The notes below the pieces were generated by a model. That model was not told where the DNA came from and did not search any database. It saw nothing but the letters and a program-made list of their open reading frames with translations. A stretch of 64,000 nucleotides of DNA from contig NZ_CP012670.1 of assembly GCF_004135735.1 (NCBI RefSeq), forward strand, positions 3,555,501-3,619,500, given 5' to 3'. The stretch comes from Sorangium cellulosum. GTDB lineage: Bacteria; Myxococcota_A; Polyangia; Polyangiales; Polyangiaceae. Shown here piece by piece: positions 35,856-43,505 of this stretch. The position numbers and the translations under genes were made by a program. Numbering within the stretch: position 1 is the first letter of the stretch; each line of letters starts with the position of its first letter.

Positions 35856-36605
35856 TCAGAGCGCGCCGGAGACGCCGAGCCCGACCGTGTCTCCCGTGAC
35901 GATCGGCTTCACCGACAGGGCGACGTCGTTCCGGACGAGCTTCTTGACCGGCGCCGCGAGGCCGCCGATGAGCATGGCGGCGCCGCCGACCTGCGCCAGC
36001 CCGTCGACCATGAGCACGAAGATGCCGCCTCCCCGGGCGTCCGCGGTGGCGATGGTGATGAAGGGGCCCGCGAGCGGGACGTAGAGCGGGATGTAGCTGT
36101 CCCCATCGCCGCCGCTCGCGCGCTCCGCGGACTCCGCGACGAGCCCGACCATCGCCGAGAGCACGTAGGTGACGCCGAACGTCACGGCGCCGCCGATGAT
36201 GAGCCCGCGGCGCGCCCTGGGCTCGACGCGATAGCCCTCCGGGATCTGCATTCCTTCCTCGTAGTTCATCACCCGCGGGCCGACGGGAGGTGTGCCGTAG
36301 CCGGGCTGCGCGCCGTAGCCGGGCTGCGCGCCGTAGCCGGGCTGCGCGCCGTAGCCGGGCTGCGCGCCGTAGCCGGGGGGCGGGTAATACCCGGGCTGAT
36401 GTCCATAAGGGGCCGGCGCGCCGTAGGGCGCCGGGGCGCCGTACTGGGCGGGCGGCGGCTGGGCGCCCGCGTCCGGGGGCGCGGGCGGAGGATCTTGCGC
36501 GAAGGCGGAGGACGCGCAGAGCAGGAACGCGGCCGCCGGGGCTGTGCTGGCGAGGAGGGATCGCGGGCGGCGCGCCGAGGCGCCCTGTCCAGGATGGATA
36601 TGCAT
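35856..36605 (-). CDS. Secreted/membrane protein with Pro-Gly-Tyr repeat linker
   Basis: 249 residues with a Sec signal peptide ending in ASSAFAQ. A roughly 90-residue Pro/Gly/Tyr/Gln-rich linker follows, with tandem PGYGAQ hexapeptides. Then come MNYEEGMQIPEGYRVE and two hydrophobic segments (GLIIGGAVTFGVTYVLSAMV and GIFVLMVDGLAQVGGAAMLIGG). This layout recurs in envelope proteins of myxobacteria, but the function is unknown. It is convergent with the TPR gene (18-bp gap). The repeat is encoded by an 18-bp DNA tandem array. Confidence 0.75.
   Translation of the reverse strand: MHIHPGQGASARRPRSLLASTAPAAAFLLCASSAFAQDPPPAPPDAGAQPPPAQYGAPAPYGAPAPYGHQPGYYPPPGYGAQPGYGAQPGYGAQPGYGAQPGYGTPPVGPRVMNYEEGMQIPEGYRVEPRARRGLIIGGAVTFGVTYVLSAMVGLVAESAERASGGDGDSYIPLYVPLAGPFITIATADARGGGIFVLMVDGLAQVGGAAMLIGGLAAPVKKLVRNDVALSVKPIVTGDTVGLGVSGAL
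36295..36372. repeat. 18-bp in-frame tandem array (PGYGAQ repeats)
   Basis: Four full copies plus a partial one of an 18-bp unit containing CCGTAGCCGGGCTGCGCG on the plus strand, encoding PGYGAQ on the minus strand. The copies are nearly identical at DNA level, so expansion is recent or maintained by slippage. Confidence 0.9.
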
Positions 36606-36683
36606 GATCCACGACGCTAACGCAGCTCGCGTGCGAAGATCCAGACGAGCACGGATTTCCACGGTGCAGCGCGCGGCGGGGCG

Positions 36684-38021
36684 CTAGAGGCGTGTGCGCG
36701 CGTGCGCGATGACCGGCGGGGTCCTCCCCGCGCCGTCGTCCCTGCGCGGCTCGAGCTCCCGCACGCGGCGATCCGTGGCGAGCTCCGGCGTCTCTCCCGT
36801 GATCAGCCGGGCGCCGCGCTCGTAGGTCACGTACGACCAGGCCCACGAGAACAGCACCAGGAAGCGGTTACGGAAGCCGATCAGGAAGGCGACGTGGACC
36901 ACGAGCCACGCGAGCCACGCCAGGAGCCCGGAGAGCTTCAAGGTGCCGAAATCGGCGACCGCCGCGGCGCGCCCGATCGTCGCCATGGATCCCCGGTCGC
37001 GGTACCGGAACGGCAGCCGCGGCAGCCCCTCCAGGGTGCGCGCGATGTTGCGCGCCGCGTGGCGCCCCTCCTGGATCGCCGCGGGCGCCACCCCCGGCAC
37101 GGGGGAGCCGTCCTCTTGCTTCAGCGACGCGAGGTCGCCGATGACATAGATGTCCTCGTGACCGGGCACGGTCAGATCCGGCGCCACCAGCACGCGTCCT
37201 GCCCGATCGAGCGGCACCCCGAGGCTGCGGGCGAGGGCCGACGCGGCGACTCCGGCCCCCCAGAGCACGGTCCTGGCCTCGATGCGCCTGTCCCCGATCG
37301 ACACCCCCTCCGCGTCGATGTGGGTGACGAGGCAGTTTGTCCGCACATCCACGTTGAGCGCCGTGAGCTGCTCCCGCGCCTTCTCGCCGAGCTCCGGGAC
37401 ATACGTCGGCAGCACCTGCCCTGTCCCCTCGAGCAGGATGATGCGCGCCTTGCACGGGTTGATGTGACGGAACTCGCGCACGAGCGTGTGCCTCGCGAGC
37501 TCCGAGAGGGCCCCGGCGAGCTCGACGCCGGTCGGGCCCGCGCCGACCACCACGAACGTCAGCCAGGCGGCCCGCCGCGCCGGATCGGGCTCGCGCTCGG
37601 CCGCCTCGAAGGCGAGGAGGACGCGCCGGCGGATCTCCAGCGCATCCTCGATGGTCTTGAGCCCCGGCGCGACGGGCGCCCACTCGTCGTGCCCGAAATA
37701 GGAGTGCGACGCCCCGGCCGCCACGATCAGCTTGTCGTAGCCGATCTCGCCGCCGTCGTGGATCACCCTCTTCCTCGCGGGGTCGATCGCCTTCACCTCG
37801 GCGAGGAGCACGCCCGTGTTCTTGTGCTTGCGGAGCACGCGCCGGATGGGCGCGGCGATGTCGCTCGGGTTCAGGCCCGCCGTCGCGACCTGATACAGGA
37901 GGGGCTGGAACGTATGATGATTCTGCCGATCGAGCACGGTGATCCGCACCGGCTCACGTCCGAGCGCCCGCGCAGCGTAGAGGCCGCCGAAGCCGGCGCC
38001 GATGATGACCACGTGCTCCAT
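36684..38021 (-). CDS. ndh: Type II NADH dehydrogenase (NDH-2)
   Basis: A 445-residue peripheral membrane flavoprotein passing electrons from NADH to quinone without proton pumping. The FAD-binding Rossmann motif VVIIGAGFGGLYAARAL is at the N-terminus. The NADH-binding motif VVVGAGPTGVELAGALSEL is near residue 160, and IYVIGDLASLK and the quinone-site AAIQEGRHAARNI follow. The C-terminus has the expected amphipathic helices for membrane docking (LAWLAWLVVHVAFLIGFRNR). It is a natural consumer of the menaquinone made by the operon at 18-28 kb, though not co-transcribed with it. Upstream lies a NotI-rich tandem array. Confidence 0.94.
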   Translation of the reverse strand: MEHVVIIGAGFGGLYAARALGREPVRITVLDRQNHHTFQPLLYQVATAGLNPSDIAAPIRRVLRKHKNTGVLLAEVKAIDPARKRVIHDGGEIGYDKLIVAAGASHSYFGHDEWAPVAPGLKTIEDALEIRRRVLLAFEAAEREPDPARRAAWLTFVVVGAGPTGVELAGALSELARHTLVREFRHINPCKARIILLEGTGQVLPTYVPELGEKAREQLTALNVDVRTNCLVTHIDAEGVSIGDRRIEARTVLWGAGVAASALARSLGVPLDRAGRVLVAPDLTVPGHEDIYVIGDLASLKQEDGSPVPGVAPAAIQEGRHAARNIARTLEGLPRLPFRYRDRGSMATIGRAAAVADFGTLKLSGLLAWLAWLVVHVAFLIGFRNRFLVLFSWAWSYVTYERGARLITGETPELATDRRVRELEPRRDDGAGRTPPVIAHARTRL

Positions 38022-38130
38022 GCCATGGCCCTGCTCCCCGACCCCCTGCTCAGCAAGAGTCCGAGCAACCGATCCCTCGTTTCAGCGCTCGACACACGGG
38101 TCTGGCCCCTCGCTCGGGAGCGAATGGACG

Positions 38131-38241
38131 GCGAGCGGCCGCCTGGGTGGCGAGCGGCCGCCTGGGCGGGCGAGCGGCCGCCTGGGCGGGCGAGCGGCCG
38201 CCTGGGTGGCGAGCGGCCGCCTGGGTGGCGAGCGGCTCGCC
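38131..38241. repeat. 19-20-bp tandem array, unit GCGAGCGGCCGCCTGGG plus TG or CGG
   Basis: Five consecutive copies (starting at 38131, 38150, 38170, 38190, 38209) and a partial sixth at 38228. Each holds a NotI site (GCGGCCGC). The unit length alternates between 19 and 20 bp. The array fills the middle of the 367-bp gap between ndh and the SRPBCC gene. No spacers and no coding meaning are seen; the rest of the gap holds nothing recognisable. Confidence 0.95.
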
Positions 38242-38388
38242 TTCTTGCCGTCCAGGCATCCTGGTTCGCCCGCTCTCGGCCTGCCCCCGCTCGCCCGGTG
38301 GCGTCCCGCGGACAGGCCGCCTGACGGCCGTATCGCATGGCCGTCGACCGGGCGGCCCGCGCCGCTCGCGACGTCCGTCCGACCGCGT

Positions 38389-38895
38389 CTAGATCGCGCG
38401 GCCGTCGGCGATCCACTTGTTCATGTAGACCGCGCTCTCCTCCCACCCCTGCCGAAACTGCTTCTCGGCGGTGCTCTCCACCAGGCCACCGATGCCGAAG
38501 ATCTTCGCCTCGATGGTGATCTCCGTGGTCCGGCGGACCTTGTTCTCGCCGATCGCCTCGGCGCGCACCGTGCCCTCGTTGCGCAACTTGTCCGCCAGCG
38601 TGCTTGGCGTCAGCTTGAAGGTCCACACCCGGGTGGCCTTGTTGAGCCTGCCCTCCTCGGTGTAGCGGAAGCCGGAGCCGAGCACCTTCGCCACGGGGCC
38701 CGGCAAATCCATCTTCGGCTGTCCGGCCGCCCGCCGGATGATCTCCGTCTCCGTCTCGACCTGCTCCACGATGGTGTACTCGGGGAAACCGAGCCGTTCC
38801 TTGTAGAGCTTCTCGTTGAAGGCCTTGTCCAGGAACAGCTTCCAAAAGGTGTCGAGGTTGCAGTTGATCTCGTTCGTGATCGTGAACTTGCCCAT
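38389..38895 (-). CDS. SRPBCC-like (DUF2505 type) protein
   Basis: 168 residues, cytoplasmic. The pattern FTITNEINCNLDTFWKLFLD at the start, an alternating-strand middle (TETEIIRRAAGQPKMDLPGP, TRVWTFKLTPS) and a long C-terminal helix (AEKQFRQGWEESAVYMNKWI) fit the START/SRPBCC helix-grip fold, most like the DUF2505 group. Such proteins bind hydrophobic ligands; the ligand is unknown. It is a single gene on the minus strand, with the NotI-site array downstream. Confidence 0.7.
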   Translation of the reverse strand: MGKFTITNEINCNLDTFWKLFLDKAFNEKLYKERLGFPEYTIVEQVETETEIIRRAAGQPKMDLPGPVAKVLGSGFRYTEEGRLNKATRVWTFKLTPSTLADKLRNEGTVRAEAIGENKVRRTTEITIEAKIFGIGGLVESTAEKQFRQGWEESAVYMNKWIADGRAI

Positions 38896-39180
38896 GGATC
38901 GTTCCTCTGCGGTGCGGGTGCGGTCCTGTCCGGCGTGTACCGCACCCCGTCCGTGGCGTCCACGTTTCACCTCGCGCCGCGGCGCCCAACATGCCCGAGA
39001 TGCCCGACATGCCCGACATGATAGATGCGCTGATGTCGCGTCCGTCTCCGTTGTGTGTACTCGGCGCGTCCGCCCCGATTGACCACGCCCGATTGGCCGC
39101 GGGAAATGCCCGCGCCGCGATATCCCGACATCCGGGCCGGGCTTCCAACGCGTCCGTATCCGTGCGAACATCGGTTTGCT

Positions 39181-39633
39181 GTGGCGTGCATCCTCGTCAT
39201 CGACGACGACGCGGCGATCCGAGGCATGTTTGCGCGTGCGCTCCGCCCGCTCGGCGATATCGAGGAGGCGAACGGCGGGGCGCCGGCGCTGCGCCGCCTG
39301 TCCGCGCGCAAGTTCGAGCTGGTGGTGCTCGACCTGCATATGCCGCTGGTCGACGGCTTCTGCGTGCTGGAGTCGCTCTCGACCAAGGGGGGGATGAACC
39401 GGGACACGCCCGTCTTCGTCGTGACCGCGGATGAGTCGCACGAGGCCCGCATCCGCGCGCTGCGGAGCCACGCGATCTTCCTGCTCACGAAGCCGGTGCA
39501 CCTCGCAACGCTGGTGTCGCTCGCGGAGTCCGCGCTGAAGAAGGCCGCGGCGCGCGCCACCCCCACGCCGCCCGCCCCCGTCGACAGGCTTCCGTCCGAC
39601 CGGTCTCCGCCCGACAGGGCGAAGAAGGACTGA
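39181..39633 (+). CDS. Response-regulator receiver domain protein
   Basis: A 150-residue stand-alone receiver. The acidic cluster VIDDDAA at beta-1, phospho-acceptor Asp in VLDLHMPLVDG, the conserved Thr in FVVTADES and the Lys in LTKPVHL are all in place. No output domain follows, only a disordered Pro/Lys-rich tail. GTG 39181 starts the protein right at beta-1 (VACILVIDDD); in-frame ATGs at 39055 and 39109 would add an Arg/Pro-rich extension. No histidine kinase is adjacent. Confidence 0.8.
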   Translation: MACILVIDDDAAIRGMFARALRPLGDIEEANGGAPALRRLSARKFELVVLDLHMPLVDGFCVLESLSTKGGMNRDTPVFVVTADESHEARIRALRSHAIFLLTKPVHLATLVSLAESALKKAAARATPTPPAPVDRLPSDRSPPDRAKKD

Positions 39634-39723
39634 GCTCGCCCCGCGCGGGAGGTGGTCCGGAGCAGCGCCGGCGTCCCGGGGGCGGGAGGCCAGCGAGGAA
39701 CGCCGTGCTGGCCCTGTGAGGCG

Positions 39724-41964
39724 CTACCGGGGGGCGAGATCGCCCACCGGCGGCGGCGGCAGGGGCTGGCTGGTGGCCCGCGGGCGCGGGAGCGGGGCAG
39801 GGGCCGGCGGGCGCGGGGGGGCCTGGGTGGGGGCGGCCGTGCCCGGCCGAGACCCCGGCTGGACCGGGAGCGCGCGCGGGGCCGTCGCGGTCAGGGCCGG
39901 CGCGGCGCCGGGCGGGGGCGGGAAGCGCGGCACAGGAGCGACGGCGCCGGTCGGGGTCGCTGCGTCGACGGGCGCGCTGGACGCGCCGGGCGCAGCGCCC
40001 GCATCGGCCGCGGCGGCGCCTGCCGGGCCCGCATCGGCCGCGGCGGCGCCTGCCGGGCCCGCATCGGCTGCGGCGGCGCCTGCCTCGTCAGCATCGGTCG
40101 CGACGGCACCTGACTCGTCAGCATCGGCCGCGGTGGCCTCGGCCGGGACCCCGGCGTCGGCGGCTGCGGCGGACGCGTCCTGCGCCGCTGCCGGGTCGAC
40201 GGGCACGGCAGGCGGGTTCAGGGCGGGCGCGGGCGCCACGGCCGGCCCGGGTGCGCTGGCGCTCGCCGGAGGCCACGAGGGGATCCCGAGCTTCAGGCCG
40301 CCGGAGCGCCGGACGATCAGGAGCGAGACGACCGTCGCCAGGCCAAGGACGAGCAGCGCGAGCAGCGCGTGGCGGACGAACGAGCCCTTCGCCGGCGCCG
40401 GGCGCGTGCGCCGCTCGGGGAGCGACGCGGCCGGATCCGTGGCGTCCTTCGGGAGCGCCGGCCGGCCCCCGAGCGCAGCCGGGTGGACCCCGTGCAGCGG
40501 CGGAGACCCTGCCGCGAGATCGAGCGGCGAGCCGGCCTGATCCGGGTACGACCTGCGCGTCGCGTCCGGGTTCGACTTGCGCATCGCGTCCGGGTTCGAT
40601 CGACGCGAGCTCGCCGGCCCGCTCATGCGCGAGCTCGCCGGGCCCGACATGCGTGAGCTCGCCGGCCCGCTCATGCGCGAGCTGGCCGGGCCCGACATGC
40701 GCGAGCTCGCCGGGCCCGACATGCGCGAGCTGGCCGGCCCGCTCATGCGTGAGCTCGCCGGGCCCGCCCCGGAGGACGTCGCGTCGGCCGCCGCGCCGTC
40801 GTCCGCCGGCGCCTCGGGCCCGTCCTGCAGGATGGGCAGCATGGAGATGCGGCGCAGCATCACCTCGGTCGCGTCCTCGGGGCGCGCGGCCTGGGGCTTG
40901 TTCGGCTGCTGCCGCTCGGCGAGGATCTTGTCGAGCTCGTCGATCGCCTGATCGATCCGCTCCTTGCGCGCCTCGGCGACGCCGGGGAGCAGATCCCGGA
41001 CGAGCTGGCCCACCTGCTTGTCGGTGTAGCTCTCGCGGATCGCGGCGCTCACCTGCTCGAGATCGCGGCGCAGCTCCGCGGCCGTCTGGTAGCGCTCGTT
41101 CGGGTTCTTGGCGAGCGCGCGCATGATGAGGCGATCGAGATCCGGGTGGACCTCGGGCATGATCTCGCGCGGCGGCTGCGGGTTGCGGTTGGCGATCTGC
41201 TGCATCGCCTCGAGCGGGCCCTTGCCGCGGAACGGCGTGTGCCCCGTGACGAGGAGGTAGAGCAGCACGCCCACGGAGAAGAGATCGCTGCGGCGATCGA
41301 GCTCGCCGCCCATGACCTGCTCGGGCGAGAAGTACCCGGTCTTGCCCTTGATCGCGCCGACGCGGCTGATCTGCGCGCGCGCCCGCGTCTTCGCGACGCC
41401 GAAGTCGACGACCTTCACCATGCCGTCGAAGGTCACCATCACGTTCTCGGGCGTGACGTCGCGGTGGATCAGGTTGAGCAGCTCGCCCGAGTCGTCGCGG
41501 ACCTCGTGCGCCGCGTGCAGGCCGGCGCACGCGGCGGCCATCACGTGCAGCACCCAGCCGAGCGGCAGGAGCGCGCGCTTGGCCTTCTGGTTCGAGAAGA
41601 TCTTCGCGATCGGCGCGCCGTCGATCCACTCCATCGCGAGGTACGGCCGGTCGCGGACCTCGCCGTACGCGAGGATGTGCACCACGTTCGGGTGGAGGAT
41701 GCGCGACGCGGTGCACGCCTCGTCGAGGAACATCGCCCGCGCGTCGTCGTCGCCCCGCATCGCGTCCGACAGCACCTTGACGGCGACGATCTGGTACGAG
41801 CCGTTGGGTCGCCTGAGCCGCGCCGCCCACACGGCGGCCATGCCGCCGACGGCCGCCGGGAAGAGCAGCTCGTAAGGGCCGATCGTATCGCCCGGCTGGA
41901 AGTTACCGGGGTCGTCGTCGTTCCAATCACTCCACGGATCTTTGGCCACGCGCTCCCCCACCAT
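39724..41964 (-). CDS. Membrane Ser/Thr protein kinase with SGPASSRM repeats
   Basis: A 746-residue Hanks-type kinase. The domain lies at about residues 25-300: VAVKVLSDAM (Lys), IHRDVTPENVMV (catalytic loop), VVDFGVAKTR, YFSPEQVMGG. The glycine loop is degenerate (FPAAVGGMAAVW). A Ser/Pro/Arg linker with seven SGPASSRM octapeptides comes next, then one membrane helix (about 530-550, LLALLVLGLATVVSLLIV) and an Ala/Asp/Pro-rich exterior tail with DAGPAGAAAA repeats. ATG 41964 is used, but a GTG 15 bases further in (VAKDPWSD) has the better ribosome site (GGGGGAG). The repeats lie just before the membrane helix. Confidence 0.9.
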   Translation of the reverse strand: MVGERVAKDPWSDWNDDDPGNFQPGDTIGPYELLFPAAVGGMAAVWAARLRRPNGSYQIVAVKVLSDAMRGDDDARAMFLDEACTASRILHPNVVHILAYGEVRDRPYLAMEWIDGAPIAKIFSNQKAKRALLPLGWVLHVMAAACAGLHAAHEVRDDSGELLNLIHRDVTPENVMVTFDGMVKVVDFGVAKTRARAQISRVGAIKGKTGYFSPEQVMGGELDRRSDLFSVGVLLYLLVTGHTPFRGKGPLEAMQQIANRNPQPPREIMPEVHPDLDRLIMRALAKNPNERYQTAAELRRDLEQVSAAIRESYTDKQVGQLVRDLLPGVAEARKERIDQAIDELDKILAERQQPNKPQAARPEDATEVMLRRISMLPILQDGPEAPADDGAAADATSSGAGPASSRMSGPASSRMSGPASSRMSGPASSRMSGPASSRMSGPASSRMSGPASSRRSNPDAMRKSNPDATRRSYPDQAGSPLDLAAGSPPLHGVHPAALGGRPALPKDATDPAASLPERRTRPAPAKGSFVRHALLALLVLGLATVVSLLIVRRSGGLKLGIPSWPPASASAPGPAVAPAPALNPPAVPVDPAAAQDASAAAADAGVPAEATAADADESGAVATDADEAGAAAADAGPAGAAAADAGPAGAAAADAGAAPGASSAPVDAATPTGAVAPVPRFPPPPGAAPALTATAPRALPVQPGSRPGTAAPTQAPPRPPAPAPLPRPRATSQPLPPPPVGDLAPR
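39997..40140. repeat. 30-bp degenerate tandem array in kinase tail
   Basis: About four and a half 30-bp units (GCCCGCATCGGCCGCGGCGG core), becoming more degenerate to the right. They encode the DAGPAGAAAA-type repeats of the predicted exterior tail of the kinase. Confidence 0.85.
40603..40766. repeat. 24-bp in-frame tandem array (SGPASSRM repeats)
   Basis: Seven consecutive 24-bp units, alternating between two near-identical versions (CCGGCCCGCTCAT and CCGGGCCCGACAT endings), encode SGPASSRM octapeptides. The alternation suggests that a 48-bp pair was duplicated as a block. Confidence 0.92.
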
Positions 41965-42039
41965 GTCGGAAGACGTGCAGCGCGACAAGACCCGGCGCTC
42001 GTCCCGGCCCTCTCGCTGCGCTGCGCGGCGCCGCCGGTG

Positions 42040-43428
42040 TCAGGCCCGACGACGCTCGCCCACCATGCGCTCGAGCCGCCGGAGCGCCCGGACGAGGACC
42101 TCCTCGCTCGGGCCGAACGAGAAGCGGACGTGATGGCGGAACCGGGACGGCCGCCCCGCCCGGCGCTTGCCCGGGTTGACGTCGAAGAACTCGCCTGGCA
42201 CGACGATGACCCGCTCCCCGAGCGCCGCCCTGAAGAAGCCGTGGCCGTCGTCGAGCCCCGGGGGCAGGTCGGCGACCGACCCCCAGACGTAGAAGGTGCC
42301 CTCGGGCTCAGCGTCGACCGTCACGCCGATCTTGCGCAGCCCGTCGAGCAAGAGGTCGCGCTTCCGCGAGAACGCGCGGTGGATGGCGGTCGTCTCGGCG
42401 CGGGTGTGCTCGATGGTGAGCAGATCTGCGGCGGCGCGCTGCATCGGCTTCGACCCCCCGCCGTCGAGGAAGCTGCCGGCGCTCGCCACCGCGTCGATGA
42501 CCTCGCGCGGCCCGAGCGTCCAGGTGACGCGCCACCCGGGGTAGCGCCAGTTCTTCGTCAGCCCGTCGAAGATCACCACCGGGTCGCGGTCGACCTGCTC
42601 GACGTACCGCGCGGCGCTCTCCATCGGGGCGACGTCGCCCATGCCGTAGACGTAGTGCGAGTAGAACTCGTCGAGCAGGAGCGCGCAATCGAGCTCCTTC
42701 GCGGTGCGGACCCACGCCGCGAGCTCCTCGCCGCGCACGTGCTTCCCCGTGGGGTTGCACGGGTTCGAGGCGAGGATCGCGCTCAGGCCGCGGCCGAGGA
42801 TCTCGCGGCGGAGATCGCCGACCGAGAACGCGTAGCCCCGCTCGCCCTCCAGCAGGATCGGGATCGGCGAGAACAGGCGGAAGACGTCGAGCAGCTCCTC
42901 GTACGCGGTGTAATCGGGCAGGAAGTGGCCGAGGTTGATCTGCCCGAGCGCCGCCGCGGCGCGGGTGAGGGCGATGCGGCCCCCGCCGGACACCGCGACG
43001 TTCTCGGCCGTGTAGCGCGACGGCATGCCCCGGCGGTACGCGCGGTTGTAGAGCGAGGCGATCGCCTCGCGCAGCTCCCACAGGCCGGCGACCGGCGCGT
43101 ACTCCTGGTCGTCGCCGGCGATCGGCACGGCCGCGCACCGCGCGGGCGCGCCGGGCAGCGGCCCCGTCTCCGGCTGCCCCTGCCCGAGGTTGCACCAGCC
43201 GTCCTCTCCCTCGTCGGAGCTCGCGTTGAACCCGAGGCGCGCGGCCTCGGTCGTCACGTAGATGACGCCCGTCCGCGGGACCTTCCGGAAGGCGTGCACC
43301 GCCCGCTCCTCGCCGCGCGGGAGCGCCCTGTTCTCCCGGTCGGCCGCCGGCCCTGGGTCGCTCGGTCGGAGCCCGTCCTCCGGCGGCTCGGCGGGCTCTT
43401 CAGGATGCTCTCGCAGTACTTCCGTCAT
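42040..43428 (-). CDS. Class I/II PLP-dependent aminotransferase
   Basis: A 462-residue fold-type I aminotransferase. Key blocks are WCNLGQGQPETG, LWELREAIASLYNRAYRRG, SNPCNPTGKHV, LLLDEFYSHYVYG (Asp and Tyr around PLP), FDGLTKNWRYPGWR (Schiff-base Lys) and FRHHVRFSFG (carboxylate Arg). The fold family is certain; the substrate is not, with aromatic, alanine-type or biosynthetic aminotransferases possible. The N-terminal 60 residues are a Pro/Glu-rich extension. It lies downstream of the polytopic protein gene on the same strand, with a 77-bp gap. Confidence 0.9.
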   Translation of the reverse strand: MTEVLREHPEEPAEPPEDGLRPSDPGPAADRENRALPRGEERAVHAFRKVPRTGVIYVTTEAARLGFNASSDEGEDGWCNLGQGQPETGPLPGAPARCAAVPIAGDDQEYAPVAGLWELREAIASLYNRAYRRGMPSRYTAENVAVSGGGRIALTRAAAALGQINLGHFLPDYTAYEELLDVFRLFSPIPILLEGERGYAFSVGDLRREILGRGLSAILASNPCNPTGKHVRGEELAAWVRTAKELDCALLLDEFYSHYVYGMGDVAPMESAARYVEQVDRDPVVIFDGLTKNWRYPGWRVTWTLGPREVIDAVASAGSFLDGGGSKPMQRAAADLLTIEHTRAETTAIHRAFSRKRDLLLDGLRKIGVTVDAEPEGTFYVWGSVADLPPGLDDGHGFFRAALGERVIVVPGEFFDVNPGKRRAGRPSRFRHHVRFSFGPSEEVLVRALRRLERMVGERRRA

Positions 43429-43505
43429 CGTTTGCTTCCAGGCATCGCGGGGTGATCTCGGATCGTGGTCTCCTGGCGCGGAGGGTCGAGGGCGGGGCGA
43501 GCGGC

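Noticed and set aside
38131..38241. CRISPR-like regular repeats, also considered at 3751-3830 and 58851-58940
   Set aside because: The units are directly head to tail with no unique spacers and no cas genes are in the window.
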